From Geomobilibacter sp964432205 (GTDB taxonomy: Bacteria > Desulfobacterota > Desulfuromonadia > Geobacterales > DSM-12255): DNA of 64,000 bases. The notes beneath the pieces are model-generated. The model was not told the origin of the DNA. It saw nothing but the letters and a program-made list of their open reading frames with translations, and did no database searches. Where the stretch lies: the NCBI GenBank assembly GCA_964432205.1, contig CAYSMK010000010.1, forward strand, positions 91,631 through 155,630, read 5' to 3'. Shown one piece after another: positions 1 to 9,508 of this stretch. How positions within the stretch are numbered: the stretch's first letter is position 1; every line of letters starts with the position of its first letter. Both the position numbers and the translations under genes were made by a program.

Positions 1-1535
1 TTTGGAGTGAGGGAACGCAGTCCTCCCTTGTTCCGTACAACCCTCCCGAGATCCGTATTGCCGACCTGGCGCCGCTTGCCCTGGATCTGGCGAACTGGGG
101 GACGAGCGAAGCGTTATCGCTCCCCTGGCTCGATCCTCCCCCCACCGGTGCCATGAACGAGGCGAACGAACTCCTGCGCGAGCTTGGCGCTCTGGACGAA
201 AACAGCCGCATTACTCCGCTCGGGCGGCGTATGGCCGGTCTCCCGCTGCACCCACGCCTGGCCCGGCTGGTGCTCGATGGCGAGAGTGCCGGCTGTGCCG
301 CTGTAGCGTGCGACCTGGCTGCGCTCATTGAAGAACGTGATATTTTTCGCCGCGATCGCCAGGCGGTACGCCCGGTGAGCGACTGCGATTTTACCGACCG
401 GCTTGAAGCGTTCCACGAATGGCGCAACCGTGGGCGAACTGCCGACGCGTTTCTCGATCCATCCGCCTGCCGGGCGGTCGATCGTGCCGCCAGCCGTCTT
501 CGTCAGCTTATGCGGGTGCCGGTCCAGGCTGCCATGCCTGAGCATGGCCAGGTTGCCCTTCTGCTGGCGCAGGCATGGCCGGACCGGATCGCACGGCAGC
601 GGGAACCGGGATCGGACCGGTATCTTCTGGCCCAGGGTAGCGGAGCCAGACTCGGCCAGCGGTCTGCCGTGCGGAACCAGCCTTTCATCGTCGCCGTGGA
701 GATGAGCGGCAGCCAGGGGGCGGAAGCACTCATTCACGGTGCATCGACCCTCGCAATTGATACACTGCGTCAGAAGTTCGGCGCGGCGATTGTCCGTGAG
801 CGTTCATATGGTTTCGACGCGGGGCAGGGGAGGGTCTGGGCGCGGGAGGACGAACTCTTTAACCGGCTGGTCCTGACAAGCAGACCGGTAACCCCTTCTG
901 AAGAAGAACTGGGCACCACATGGCTGGGCGAGATCGGCCGTGAGGATGGGCTTGTTCTGCTACCCTGGTCACCGGCCGCCCGTCAGTTCCGGGCACGGGT
1001 AGCCCTTCTTCGCCGGGTCTGCCGGGAAGAACCATGGCCGGACCTGGGCGACGACTGGCTGGCGGCTCACCTGGAGGAATGGCTTCAGCCGTGGCTGGCC
1101 GGTGTCAGGACCCTTGCCGACCTGCAACGGCTCGATCTCTATGCCATCCTCAAGGGGCTGCTGCCGTGGGATCTGCAACGGCGCCTGGACGAAGGTGTGC
1201 CGACCCATATCATTGTTCCCAGCGGCTCACGCATCGCCATCGACTATGGCGGCGATGCGCCGGTCCTGGCGGTCAAGCTCCAGGAACTGTTCGGCCTGGC
1301 AGAGACGCCGACCGTGGCCTGGGGGAGGGTGCCGCTCCTGCTTCATCTCCTCTCGCCGGCCCGGCGGCCGATTCAGGTGACCGGCGACCTCAGGAGTTTC
1401 TGGAACACGACCTATCCCGAGGTCAAGAAAGAGCTGAAAGGGCGCTACCCCAAGCATCCCTGGCCGGATGATCCGTGGCTGGCGGTACCGATGCGGGGAA
1501 CGAAAAGGCCGGGACCGGGGACCGGGGGCCGGTAA
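1..1535 (+). CDS. hrpB: ATP-dependent helicase HrpB, C-terminal part (5' end outside window)
   Basis: The frame is open from base 3, before any start codon, so the gene begins left of the window. Only the C-terminal half is present, including the part after the helicase motor: the PEIRIADLAPLALDL stretch, the LPWLDPPP turn, a winged-helix/helical-bundle region (ANELLRELGALDENSRITPLGRRMAGLPLHPRLARL) and the HrpB-specific C-terminal domain ending around LKGRYPKHPWPDDPW. HrpB is a DEAH-box RNA helicase-like protein whose cellular role is not well defined in most bacteria. The last residues (RPGPGTGGR) are encoded by an iterated GGGACCGGGGACCGGGG tract and look like a recent low-complexity extension. 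The family call is secure; motor motifs I-VI cannot be checked here. Confidence 0.93.
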   Translation, partial: WSEGTQSSLVPYNPPEIRIADLAPLALDLANWGTSEALSLPWLDPPPTGAMNEANELLRELGALDENSRITPLGRRMAGLPLHPRLARLVLDGESAGCAAVACDLAALIEERDIFRRDRQAVRPVSDCDFTDRLEAFHEWRNRGRTADAFLDPSACRAVDRAASRLRQLMRVPVQAAMPEHGQVALLLAQAWPDRIARQREPGSDRYLLAQGSGARLGQRSAVRNQPFIVAVEMSGSQGAEALIHGASTLAIDTLRQKFGAAIVRERSYGFDAGQGRVWAREDELFNRLVLTSRPVTPSEEELGTTWLGEIGREDGLVLLPWSPAARQFRARVALLRRVCREEPWPDLGDDWLAAHLEEWLQPWLAGVRTLADLQRLDLYAILKGLLPWDLQRRLDEGVPTHIIVPSGSRIAIDYGGDAPVLAVKLQELFGLAETPTVAWGRVPLLLHLLSPARRPIQVTGDLRSFWNTTYPEVKKELKGRYPKHPWPDDPWLAVPMRGTKRPGPGTGGR

Positions 1536-1589
1536 AGTCATAATGATAGTCAAACCAGAATGGTTACCCCCTGCAAGAGGATAATCCTT

Positions 1590-1645
1590 TGACTTTACTC
1601 AGTGTTCCTCTGTGTCCTCTGCGGTAACTGTCTTTTCAGGTTTAG
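1590..1645. repeat. CTCTGTG-type dispersed repeat (half element)
   Basis: The gap between hrpB and the next gene contains TTCCTCTGTGTCCTCTGCGG, close to the right arm of the larger inverted repeat in front of recB (36297-36446) and loosely related to a block near 60.4 kb. It lies between two convergently transcribed genes. Only one arm is evident at this site. It carries no coding potential that I can support. Confidence 0.45.
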
Positions 1646-1651
1646 TGGTGT

Positions 1652-2350
1652 CTATCTCAGATTGGTAAACAGAATGGTGCCGTCAGGCTGAAGGATTCTG
1701 CTGACGCTGTCCCGTGACCTGGCAGCTATTGCGGGCGAGGCGTCGGAGCCGGGCATGAAGCTGGGGGTGACATTGCTGCCATCGCGCCATGCCTCGAAGT
1801 GCAGGTGGGGGCCGGTCGAGCGCCCGGTGGAGCCGGAGAGGGCAATGACCGTGCTGCTGTCCACCTGGGTTCCCTCTGCCACGAGGTTGGCGGAGTGGTG
1901 GGCGTAAATGGTCCGCATGCCGTCCTGGTGGTCGACGATGACGGTATTGCCGTAGCCGTTTCGTTGTCCGCTGAAAATGACGACACCCGGGGCGACCGGT
2001 TTTACCGGGGTGCCGGTTGGGGCGGCAATGTCGATGCCGTTGTGATGGCGCAGTTTGCCGTCGAACGGATCGTGGCGATAACCGGTAGGGGAGGTGACCC
2101 GTCCCTGAATCGGCAGAGAAAGTGACTCCGGAGAGCCGGAAACCGACGGTGACAGGGATGCTTTTCGACTGATCGCGCCCCCCCTGGTTCGGTTTTTTTC
2201 CCGTAAGTACACGGTGTAACTGCCACTGGCCGGTGTGTCGGTGAACGAAACGACGCCGTCCTGGTTTTCGTGCCGGTAGATGTCGCCGCGCGTCTCCGCA
2301 GCGACCGGCACGAGAAGCAGAAACATGCCGATGACAATTCTGCTGTTCAT
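1652..2350 (-). CDS. M23 family metallopeptidase with N-terminal DUF4124-like domain
   Basis: A 232-residue exported protein. Residues 1-23 form a signal peptide (hydrophobic FLLLVPVAA core). Next comes a short DUF4124-type segment (DIYRHENQDGVVSFTDTP, about 24-42), then a linker, then a LytM/M23 domain from about 80 to 190. The zinc-site motifs are visible: the H-x3-D of HNGIDIAAP and the HLHFE motif following GSTGRSTGP. Such enzymes cut peptidoglycan cross-links in the periplasm or act as degenerate activators of amidases; intact zinc motifs favour an active enzyme. The gene is transcribed away from the next gene, with about 80 bp between the two start codons. The substrate bond is not predictable from sequence. 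Confidence 0.9.
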   Translation of the reverse strand: MNSRIVIGMFLLLVPVAAETRGDIYRHENQDGVVSFTDTPASGSYTVYLREKNRTRGGAISRKASLSPSVSGSPESLSLPIQGRVTSPTGYRHDPFDGKLRHHNGIDIAAPTGTPVKPVAPGVVIFSGQRNGYGNTVIVDHQDGMRTIYAHHSANLVAEGTQVDSSTVIALSGSTGRSTGPHLHFEAWRDGSNVTPSFMPGSDASPAIAARSRDSVSRILQPDGTILFTNLR

Positions 2351-2431
2351 AGAGGTTCCTAAAGGGTGGCGTTTCCGATTAATCTTCTATATACTTCGGC
2401 AGCCCATCCGGCAAGTTGAGGAGGTACGCTG

Positions 2432-3343
2432 ATGCATATTGCGGTTGTCGGGTCCGGTGCCCTCGGACTCTATTACGGTGCGTTATTGCAGCGGGGTGGA
2501 AATACGGTATCGTTTCTACTCAGACGCGACTATGAGGCCATCAGTGCCAATGGTCTGACCGTACGGTCGATCCTGGGCGATTTTCATCTCCCCGAAGTCC
2601 GTGGTTTCAGCAGGCCGGAAGATATCGGTCCAGTCGACCTGGTGCTCGTCGGACTCAAGACCTTTGCCAACGACAGCTTTCGTGCGCTTATCCAGCCGTT
2701 GCTCGGTGCATCGACCCTTATCCTGACGCTGCAGAATGGCCTGGGAAATGAGGAGGATCTGGCCGCGCTTTTCGGTGCCGATCGGGTGTTGGGAGGGGTG
2801 GCGTTTCTCTGCGCCAACCGGGGGGAACCGGGGACTGTCCATCACCTTGGTGCCGGCAAGGTCGAAATCGGGGCTTTCGGTGAAGCGTCTCCTGAGCGTG
2901 CGGCAACTGTTGCCGGGCACTTTGCCGCCGCTGGCCTGGATTGTGTCTTCGTGAACGATCTATTGAAGGCCCGCTGGCAAAAGCTGGTCTGGAATATTCC
3001 GTTCAACGGAAGCTGCGCCCTGCTCGGCCAGTCCGTCGATCGGCTTCTGGCTGCTCCACGGGCTCTGCAGCTGGTTCGCGCACTGATGCTGGAGGTGATT
3101 GTCGCGGCCAATGCCCAAGGATTGAGTGAGCCGATCGACCCATCCTTCGTGGAGCTGATGATCGACTATACCACGGCCATGGGTCCGTACCGCCCTTCCA
3201 TGCAGATTGACCGGGAAGAGCGGCGGCCGCTGGAGCTGGATGCGATCTTTTTTATACCGCTGGCGCGTGGTCGGGCCAAAGGTATTGAAATGCCCCGCAT
3301 TGAGGCATTGTCGGTGTTTCTCGAACAGTCGTGTCGCCCATAG
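2432..3343 (+). CDS. panE: 2-dehydropantoate 2-reductase (ketopantoate reductase)
   Basis: 303 residues, the usual length for PanE/ApbA. The N-terminus MHIAVVGSGALGLYYGALL carries the GxGxxG dinucleotide fold of an NADPH enzyme. The KARWQKLVWNIPFNGSCAL stretch holds the conserved lysine and asparagine of the active-site helix. The enzyme reduces ketopantoate to pantoate in coenzyme A synthesis. The start is supported by GAGGAGG a few bases upstream. The gene stands alone, with no other pantothenate genes nearby. Several PanE paralogues exist in many genomes, so a related 2-oxo acid reductase role cannot be excluded. Confidence 0.85.
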   Translation: MHIAVVGSGALGLYYGALLQRGGNTVSFLLRRDYEAISANGLTVRSILGDFHLPEVRGFSRPEDIGPVDLVLVGLKTFANDSFRALIQPLLGASTLILTLQNGLGNEEDLAALFGADRVLGGVAFLCANRGEPGTVHHLGAGKVEIGAFGEASPERAATVAGHFAAAGLDCVFVNDLLKARWQKLVWNIPFNGSCALLGQSVDRLLAAPRALQLVRALMLEVIVAANAQGLSEPIDPSFVELMIDYTTAMGPYRPSMQIDREERRPLELDAIFFIPLARGRAKGIEMPRIEALSVFLEQSCRP

Positions 3344-3476
3344 CTGCTTATTTGTTGTGCGCGGTTCATGCTTGATGCTGAAATCGTGGGCTGTTGTTGC
3401 CGGGGCTTACGGCGGTTGTCCGGTTGCTGTTTTGTAACATACCGGAATTGATGGTAAATTAATATTGCGAAGAGAT

Positions 3477-3492
3477 GGGCAAGCAAATTGCT
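3477..3492 (+). promoter_or_regulatory. Sigma-54 (RpoN) -24/-12 promoter of glnB-glnA
   Basis: GGGCAAGCAAATTGCT has the invariant GG (3478-3479) and GC (3490-3491) exactly ten bases apart, with GGCA at -24 and TTGCT at -12. The match to TGGCAYRN4TTGCW departs only at the first T and the Y. It lies about 85 bases before glnB, in the right orientation, in a setting (PII plus glutamine synthetase) known to be nitrogen-controlled through RpoN. The inferred start of transcription is near 3502-3503. Confidence 0.8.
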
Positions 3493-3500
3493 AAATTAAC

Positions 3501-3549
3501 AAACCATACGCCATACTGCTGCCTGTTTCAGCAGCATGGCGTGCGGTTT
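3501..3549 (+). promoter_or_regulatory. 21-bp stem-loop at the start of the glnB leader
   Basis: Left arm 3501-3521 and right arm 3529-3549 pair over 21 positions with two mismatches and one G-U, around a seven-base loop CCTGTTT. The hairpin begins about where the sigma-54 transcript should start and ends about 12 bases before the AGGAGG ribosome site (3561-3566). No U-run follows, so it is not an ordinary terminator. It may stabilise the 5' end or be a target for an RNA-binding nitrogen regulator; the latter is inference. Confidence 0.65.
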
Positions 3550-3575
3550 GAAACTACACAAGGAGGTAACGGTCC

Positions 3576-3914
3576 TTGAAAAAGGTTGAAGCAATCATCA
3601 AGCCGTTCAAGCTGGACGAGGTGAAAGAGGCCCTGAACGAGATCGGCATCCAAGGGATCACGGTCAGCGAGGTAAAGGGATTCGGCCGGCAGAAAGGGCA
3701 CACCGAGCTGTACAGGGGTGCGGAGTACGTGGTCGATTTCATCCCCAAGATCAAGATGGAGATCATTGTCGGTGACGACATTGTCGCCAAGGTGGTGGAG
3801 ACGATCGAACAGGCGGCCAAGACCGGCCGCATCGGTGATGGGAAGATTTTCGTGACCCCTGTCGAGGAAGTGGTGAGGATCAGAACCGGCGAGCGCGGCG
3901 AGGATGCATTGTAG
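3576..3914 (+). CDS. glnB: Nitrogen regulatory protein P-II (GlnB)
   Basis: 112 residues, full length for PII. KKVEAIIKPFKLDEVKEAL is the canonical N-terminus, and the T-loop KGHTELYRGAEYVVDF places the uridylylation tyrosine at residue 51. The C-terminal GDGKIFV and RTGERGEDAL match the PII signature. The start codon is TTG at 3576, chosen because AGGAGG sits nine bases upstream and the alignment to the family begins there. PII is a trimer that reads 2-oxoglutarate and ATP/ADP and tunes GS adenylylation and NtrB. It stands 44 bases ahead of glnA, with a sigma-54 promoter in front, forming a glnBA operon. Confidence 0.97.
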   Translation: MKKVEAIIKPFKLDEVKEALNEIGIQGITVSEVKGFGRQKGHTELYRGAEYVVDFIPKIKMEIIVGDDIVAKVVETIEQAAKTGRIGDGKIFVTPVEEVVRIRTGERGEDAL

Positions 3915-3958
3915 TCGTGTAGCGGATATATTAAACCTGTCGTGAAAGGAGATAGTAG

Positions 3959-5371
<1,413 letters not shown>

Positions 5372-5396
5372 GAGGCGCATCCATACAGGGCAGTAC

Positions 5397-5429
5397 GGAA
5401 AGGCGGGAGCGATCCCGCCTTTCCTTTTT
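5397..5429 (+). terminator. Rho-independent terminator of glnBA
   Basis: A perfect 12-bp stem (GGAAAGGCGGGA / TCCCGCCTTTCC) closes a GCGA tetraloop and is followed by five T. It begins 25 bases after the glnA stop. Confidence 0.93.
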
Positions 5430-5516
5430 GGGTGAAGCTCCGGCAAAGGGGGGGCCGTTGACTTTGCACAGGTTATCTGCTAGAAACGACAGATTCGACA
5501 GGAGCCCCCATTCCCC

Positions 5517-6197
5517 ATGGATAACTTTTTACTCAAACTCTCCATCATGCTGGTGCCCGGTCTCATGGCCATCACCTGTCACGAGGTCTCCCACGGTTTC
5601 ATGGCCGACCGGTTCGGCGACAACACCGCCCGTTCCATGGGGCGCCTGACCCTCAATCCCCTGAAGCACCTGGATATCTTCGGTACGCTGATGGTGTTTA
5701 TCGTCGGCATCGGCTGGGCCAAACCGGTGCCGGTGAACTTCGGCAATCTCCGTCATCCCAAGTCGGACATGATCTGGGTGGCCGCAGCCGGACCGGTTAC
5801 CAACTTCGTTCTGGCGACCCTGTCGGCCTTTGTCATGCGCGGTATCGTTGCCGCCAGCGAGTCACTGCCCGATTCCTCCATCATCCCGCTGGTGATCGAC
5901 CCGGTTGTCCTGATGCTGGCGTTTTCGGTGTACATCAACCTGCTCCTGGCCATCTTCAACCTGATTCCCCTGCCGCCCCTGGATGGCGGCCGGGTGATGG
6001 TGGGTCTTCTTCCCTACCGGCAGGCGGCGAACCTGGCCCGGATCGAGCCGTACGGCATGATCATCATCATTGTCCTGGTCTTTTTCACCAACATCTTCAG
6101 CACCGTCATCTCGCCGGTACTCAACATGGCGATCGGTCTCCTGGCCGGTCCCCAGAGCAAGCTCGTTTTCAGCGTTACCCACTTCCTGATGCGATAA
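5517..6197 (+). CDS. Site-2 protease family membrane protein (peptidase M50)
   Basis: 226 residues, nearly all hydrophobic helices. The zinc motif HEVSH is at 22-26 in the first helix and the second metal-binding segment NLIPLPPLDGGRV is near residue 150, which together define the M50/site-2 protease fold. These proteases cut within membranes; small members like this one, without a PDZ domain, have unknown substrates in most bacteria. The gene sits 11 bases ahead of trpS in a tight cluster that goes on through scpA and scpB, a link that looks like co-expression rather than shared function. Confidence 0.92.
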   Translation: MDNFLLKLSIMLVPGLMAITCHEVSHGFMADRFGDNTARSMGRLTLNPLKHLDIFGTLMVFIVGIGWAKPVPVNFGNLRHPKSDMIWVAAAGPVTNFVLATLSAFVMRGIVAASESLPDSSIIPLVIDPVVLMLAFSVYINLLLAIFNLIPLPPLDGGRVMVGLLPYRQAANLARIEPYGMIIIIVLVFFTNIFSTVISPVLNMAIGLLAGPQSKLVFSVTHFLMR

Positions 6198-6208
6198 GGA
6201 GTTTTTTC

Positions 6209-7192
6209 ATGCAGAACATGCGGATCGTCAGCGGTATGCGCCCCACCGGGAAACTTCACCTGGGCCACTTCCACGGCGTGCTGGCCAACTGGCAGGAGTT
6301 GCAGCACAACTACGACTGTTTCTTCTTCGTGGCAGACTGGCATTCGTTGACCACCGAATATGCAAGCACGGAAGGGATTCGGGACAGCATCCAGGAGATG
6401 GTCCTGGACTGGCTCGCCTTTGGCATCGATCCGGAAAAGTCGACCATCTTCCGTCAGGGTCATGTGCCGCAGCATGCGGAGCTGAACCTGCTCCTGGGGA
6501 TGATCACCCCGGTCTCGTGGCTGGAGCGGAACCCCACCTACAAGGAGATGCAGGAGAACCTGCAGACCAAGGATCTCTCCACCTTCGGCTTCCTCGGCTA
6601 TCCGGTGCTCATGGCTGCCGACATCATCATCTACAAGGCGGGCAGGGTGCCGGTGGGGCATGACCAGCTTCCCCACCTGGAAATCACCCGGGAGATCGCC
6701 CGCCGCTTCAACCATCTCTACACGCCGGTCTTTCCCGAGCCCGAGGCGCTTCTCACCGAGACCCCGAAGGTCCTGGGGCTGGACGGCCGGAAGATGAGCA
6801 AGTCCTATGGCAATGCCATCTTCCTCTCCGAGAGTGCCGACGAGACCCGGAAGAAGGTGATGTCCATGGTGACCGACACCCAGCGGGTCAGAAGGAGCGA
6901 CCCCGGTGAGCCGGACCAGTGTGTGGCCTTTTCGCTGAACGGCATGCATCTGCCCCCGGAGAAGCGCGAAGAGGTGATGGCCGCCTGCCGGACTGCCCAG
7001 ATCGGCTGTGTGGAATGCAAGCGGCTCCAGGCCGAATGCCTGGTGGAGGCGCTGGCACCATTTCGCGCCCGTCGCGAGGAGTTGGTTGCCCGGCCAGGGC
7101 TGGTCAATGAGATCCTCGCCGCCGGTGCCCGCAAGGCCGCGATCGAGGCGGAAAAGACCCTCCAGGAAGTTGCTACGGCCATGGGATTATAG
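6209..7192 (+). CDS. trpS: Tryptophanyl-tRNA synthetase
   Basis: 327 residues, typical for bacterial TrpRS. The class I signature is intact: a HIGH-type motif in PTGKLHLGHFHG near residues 12-23, and KMSKS at 195-199. It charges tRNA-Trp in the cytoplasm. The start ATG is preceded by AAGGAG. The stop codon overlaps the GTG start of scpA by one base, so the two are very likely translated from one message. No T-box or trp leader is visible upstream; the gene is read as part of the cluster. Confidence 0.97.
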   Translation: MQNMRIVSGMRPTGKLHLGHFHGVLANWQELQHNYDCFFFVADWHSLTTEYASTEGIRDSIQEMVLDWLAFGIDPEKSTIFRQGHVPQHAELNLLLGMITPVSWLERNPTYKEMQENLQTKDLSTFGFLGYPVLMAADIIIYKAGRVPVGHDQLPHLEITREIARRFNHLYTPVFPEPEALLTETPKVLGLDGRKMSKSYGNAIFLSESADETRKKVMSMVTDTQRVRRSDPGEPDQCVAFSLNGMHLPPEKREEVMAACRTAQIGCVECKRLQAECLVEALAPFRARREELVARPGLVNEILAAGARKAAIEAEKTLQEVATAMGL

Positions 7193-8022
7193 TGCCCATG
7201 ACCGGTAGCGACCCTTTCCAGAGCGGGCTCTTTAGCGAGAGCCCGCTTAATTCCTATCAGATCAGGGTCGAGGCCTTCGAAGGGCCGCTCGACCTCCTGC
7301 TCCACCTCATCAGGAAGAACGAGGTGGACATCTACAACATCCCCATGGCCGAGATCACCCGCCAGTACCTGGCGTACCTGGAGGTGATGAAAGAGCTCAA
7401 CCTGGACGTGGCCGGCGAATTCCTGGTCATGGCCTCCACCCTCATCCAGATCAAGTCCAAGCTGCTCCTTCCCAGTCCGCCGTCCGAAGAGGGCGCGGAC
7501 GAGTCCGGGGAGGACCCGCGGGCCGAACTGGTCCGTCGTCTCCTGGAATACCAGAGATACAGGGAGGCTGCCGTTTCCCTGGCGGGCCGACAGCTTCTGG
7601 ACCGGGACCTGTTCGTCCGGCCGGACCTCCCGTCCGAAGGAGAGGATGACGAGGTCAGCGAAGCGCCGCTGGAGCTGGATCTCTTCGAGCTGATGGCCGC
7701 CTTCCGGCGGATTCTGCAGAAAGCGCCCAAGGAGAGTTTTCATGAGGTGGGCTCGGAGAACATCAGTATTGCCGACCGGATCTCGGACCTTCTGGCCTTT
7801 CTGCAGGGGAAAGAGCTGGTTGCGTTCGAAGAATTATTCCAAGGCAACCTGACGCGTGAGTATATCGTTGCCACGTTCCTGGCCGTTCTTGAACTCTGCC
7901 GGCTCAAGATGATCAAGGTCAGCCAGCTGGAACGCTTCGGTACCATCTGGGTCAGGCCGGCGGTTATTGTGGAACCGGAACTGTCGGAGGAAGACCAGGG
8001 TCATGACCGCACCGAACCTTAG
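7192..8022 (+). CDS. scpA: Segregation and condensation protein A (kleisin)
   Basis: 276 residues from a GTG at 7192 that overlaps the trpS stop; an ATG two codons on (7198) is the alternative. The ScpA signature YQIRVEAFEGPLDLLLHLI, the IPMAEITRQYL helix and the acidic middle region (PPSEEGADESGEDPRAEL) are followed by the C-terminal winged helix that binds the SMC head. ScpA bridges the two heads of SMC in the chromosome-organising SMC-ScpAB complex. It overlaps scpB by 20 bases. smc itself is not in the window. Confidence 0.94.
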   Translation: MPMTGSDPFQSGLFSESPLNSYQIRVEAFEGPLDLLLHLIRKNEVDIYNIPMAEITRQYLAYLEVMKELNLDVAGEFLVMASTLIQIKSKLLLPSPPSEEGADESGEDPRAELVRRLLEYQRYREAAVSLAGRQLLDRDLFVRPDLPSEGEDDEVSEAPLELDLFELMAAFRRILQKAPKESFHEVGSENISIADRISDLLAFLQGKELVAFEELFQGNLTREYIVATFLAVLELCRLKMIKVSQLERFGTIWVRPAVIVEPELSEEDQGHDRTEP

Positions 8023-8584
8023 AGCCATTGTGGAGAGCCTCCTCTTTGTCGCCGACGGCCCACTGACCCTGGACAGGCTCTGCGCGGTCCTGGAAGAATA
8101 TGAGCGGGATCCGGTGCGGGCTGCAGTTGCCGAGCTGGTGGCGGAATACGAGGCTGAGGGCAGGGGGGTCGCACTTGTCCAGGTGGCTGGCGGGTTTCAG
8201 TTGCGTACCCGGCCCGAGCATGCCGATTACATCCGGCGGCTGCGTCGCGGCAGGGTTGCCAAGTTCAGCCAGTCGGCCCTGGAAACCCTGGCCATCATCG
8301 CCTACCGGCAGCCGGTGACCAGGGCGGAGATCGAGTATCTCCGCGGGGTGGACGTGGGGGGAGTGCTGAAGAGCCTCCTTGATAAGAAGCTGATCCGGAT
8401 ACTGGGGAAGAAGGATATCCCCGGAAAGCCGCTGATTTACGGTACCACTAAAGAGTTCATGAGCACGTTCGGCCTCAAGGACCTGGCGAGTCTGCCGTCG
8501 CTCAAGGAGATTCAAGAACTGGCCGACGATCCCACCAGGGGGGAGCAGGCACCTCTGCCGCTGGACGCCGGGGTAGCCGATTGA
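8003..8584 (+). CDS. scpB: Segregation and condensation protein B
   Basis: 193 residues from ATG 8003, which lies inside the end of scpA. It was chosen over an in-frame GTG at 7967 because the conserved N-terminus LRAIVESLLFVADGPLTLDRL starts right after it. Two tandem winged helices are recognisable, the second containing the family-wide ETLAIIAYRQPVTRAEIEYLRGVDV. ScpB dimerises and clasps ScpA in the SMC complex. Confidence 0.95.
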   Translation: MTAPNLRAIVESLLFVADGPLTLDRLCAVLEEYERDPVRAAVAELVAEYEAEGRGVALVQVAGGFQLRTRPEHADYIRRLRRGRVAKFSQSALETLAIIAYRQPVTRAEIEYLRGVDVGGVLKSLLDKKLIRILGKKDIPGKPLIYGTTKEFMSTFGLKDLASLPSLKEIQELADDPTRGEQAPLPLDAGVAD

Positions 8585-8599
8585 GCCGGGTGCGTTATA

Positions 8600-8621
8600 C
8601 TTACCCTCAAGGGTAAGGAGG
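8600..8621 (+). promoter_or_regulatory. Small hairpin abutting the Shine-Dalgarno of the MEMO gene
   Basis: CTTACCC (8600-8606) and GGGTAAG (8611-8617) pair perfectly around TCAA, and the right arm contributes the AAG of the AAGGAGG ribosome site. It could dampen initiation when folded. It has no U-run and is unlikely to be a terminator of scpB. Confidence 0.4.
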
Positions 8622-8627
8622 TGCATA

Positions 8628-9431
8628 ATGCTTCGTCAGCCAGCCGTAGCGGGACAGTTCTATAGTGGCGAGCGGGACCGGCTCCAGAAGGATCTGGCGG
8701 CGCTCATGACCTGTCAGGAAGAGCAGGAGCGGGCCATCGGTGTTGTCTCGCCCCATGCCGGCTACATCTACTCCGGAGCCGTGGCCGGTGCCCTTTTCAG
8801 CGCCATCCGCATTCCCCGCACCGTTGTCATCCTGGGTCCGAATCACCATGGCGTCGGCGCCCGGGCTGCCCTCTATCCCTCGGGCTCCTGGGCTACCCCC
8901 CTGGGGGCGGTGCCGATCGACGACAGACTTGCCTCCCTCTGCTCCCGCCATGCGCCGCTCCTGGAGCCGGACACCCTGGCGCACCTCTACGAACACTCCC
9001 TCGAGGTTCAACTCCCCTTTCTCCAGACCCTCCGGCCGGACGTCGCCATCGTGCCGGTCTGCATCGGCTTTGGCCGCTACCACGATTGCCAGGAACTGGG
9101 CTCGGGGTTGGCCAGGGCCATCCGTGACTACGGTGAAGAGGTCCTGATTGTCGCCAGTTCGGACATGACCCATTACGAGACAGCCGATCAGGCACGGGAA
9201 AAGGATGGCATCGCCATCCGGGAGATACTGGCCCTCAATCCGGCCGGACTGCTGGAGACCTGCCGCTCCCGTGGCATTACCATGTGCGGGGTGGTACCGG
9301 CCACGGTGATGTTGATTGCGGCAAAGGAGCTGGGAGCAAGCCGGGCGCGCCTCGTGCGCTACGCCAACAGCGGGGAGGTGAACGGTGATTTTCGGCAGGT
9401 GGTGGGGTATGCGGCGGTGACGGTATCCTGA
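8628..9431 (+). CDS. MEMO1-family protein (AmmeMemoRadiSam system protein B)
   Basis: 267 residues. MLRQPAVAGQFYSGERDRLQKDL, VSPHAGYIYSGAVAG, ILGPNHHGVG, EHSLEVQLPFLQ, VIVASSDMTHYE and MCGVVPATVM are all hallmarks of the MEMO fold, which resembles extradiol dioxygenases. The conserved histidines suggest a metal site. In many prokaryotes it is encoded with an AMMECR1 protein and a radical SAM enzyme, but neither is visible here. It follows scpB by 43 bases with a strong AAGGAGG, and it ends at a terminator shared with the convergent chemoreceptor. Biochemical role unknown. Confidence 0.9.
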   Translation: MLRQPAVAGQFYSGERDRLQKDLAALMTCQEEQERAIGVVSPHAGYIYSGAVAGALFSAIRIPRTVVILGPNHHGVGARAALYPSGSWATPLGAVPIDDRLASLCSRHAPLLEPDTLAHLYEHSLEVQLPFLQTLRPDVAIVPVCIGFGRYHDCQELGSGLARAIRDYGEEVLIVASSDMTHYETADQAREKDGIAIREILALNPAGLLETCRSRGITMCGVVPATVMLIAAKELGASRARLVRYANSGEVNGDFRQVVGYAAVTVS

Positions 9432-9452
9432 ATAGTGGCAACCTGAAACAGG

Positions 9453-9486
9453 AAAGCCGGCGGTCCCGAAGGATCGCCGGCTTTTT
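9453..9486. terminator. Bidirectional terminator between MEMO gene and chemoreceptor
   Basis: A 14-bp stem (AAAGCCGGCGGTCC / GGATCGCCGGCTTT, one G-T pair) with loop CGAA. It ends in a T-run on the plus strand and a T-run (from the AAA) on the minus strand. It lies between two convergent genes and can serve both. Confidence 0.88.
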
Positions 9487-9508
9487 CATCCGGTTGAATT
9501 AACCGTAA

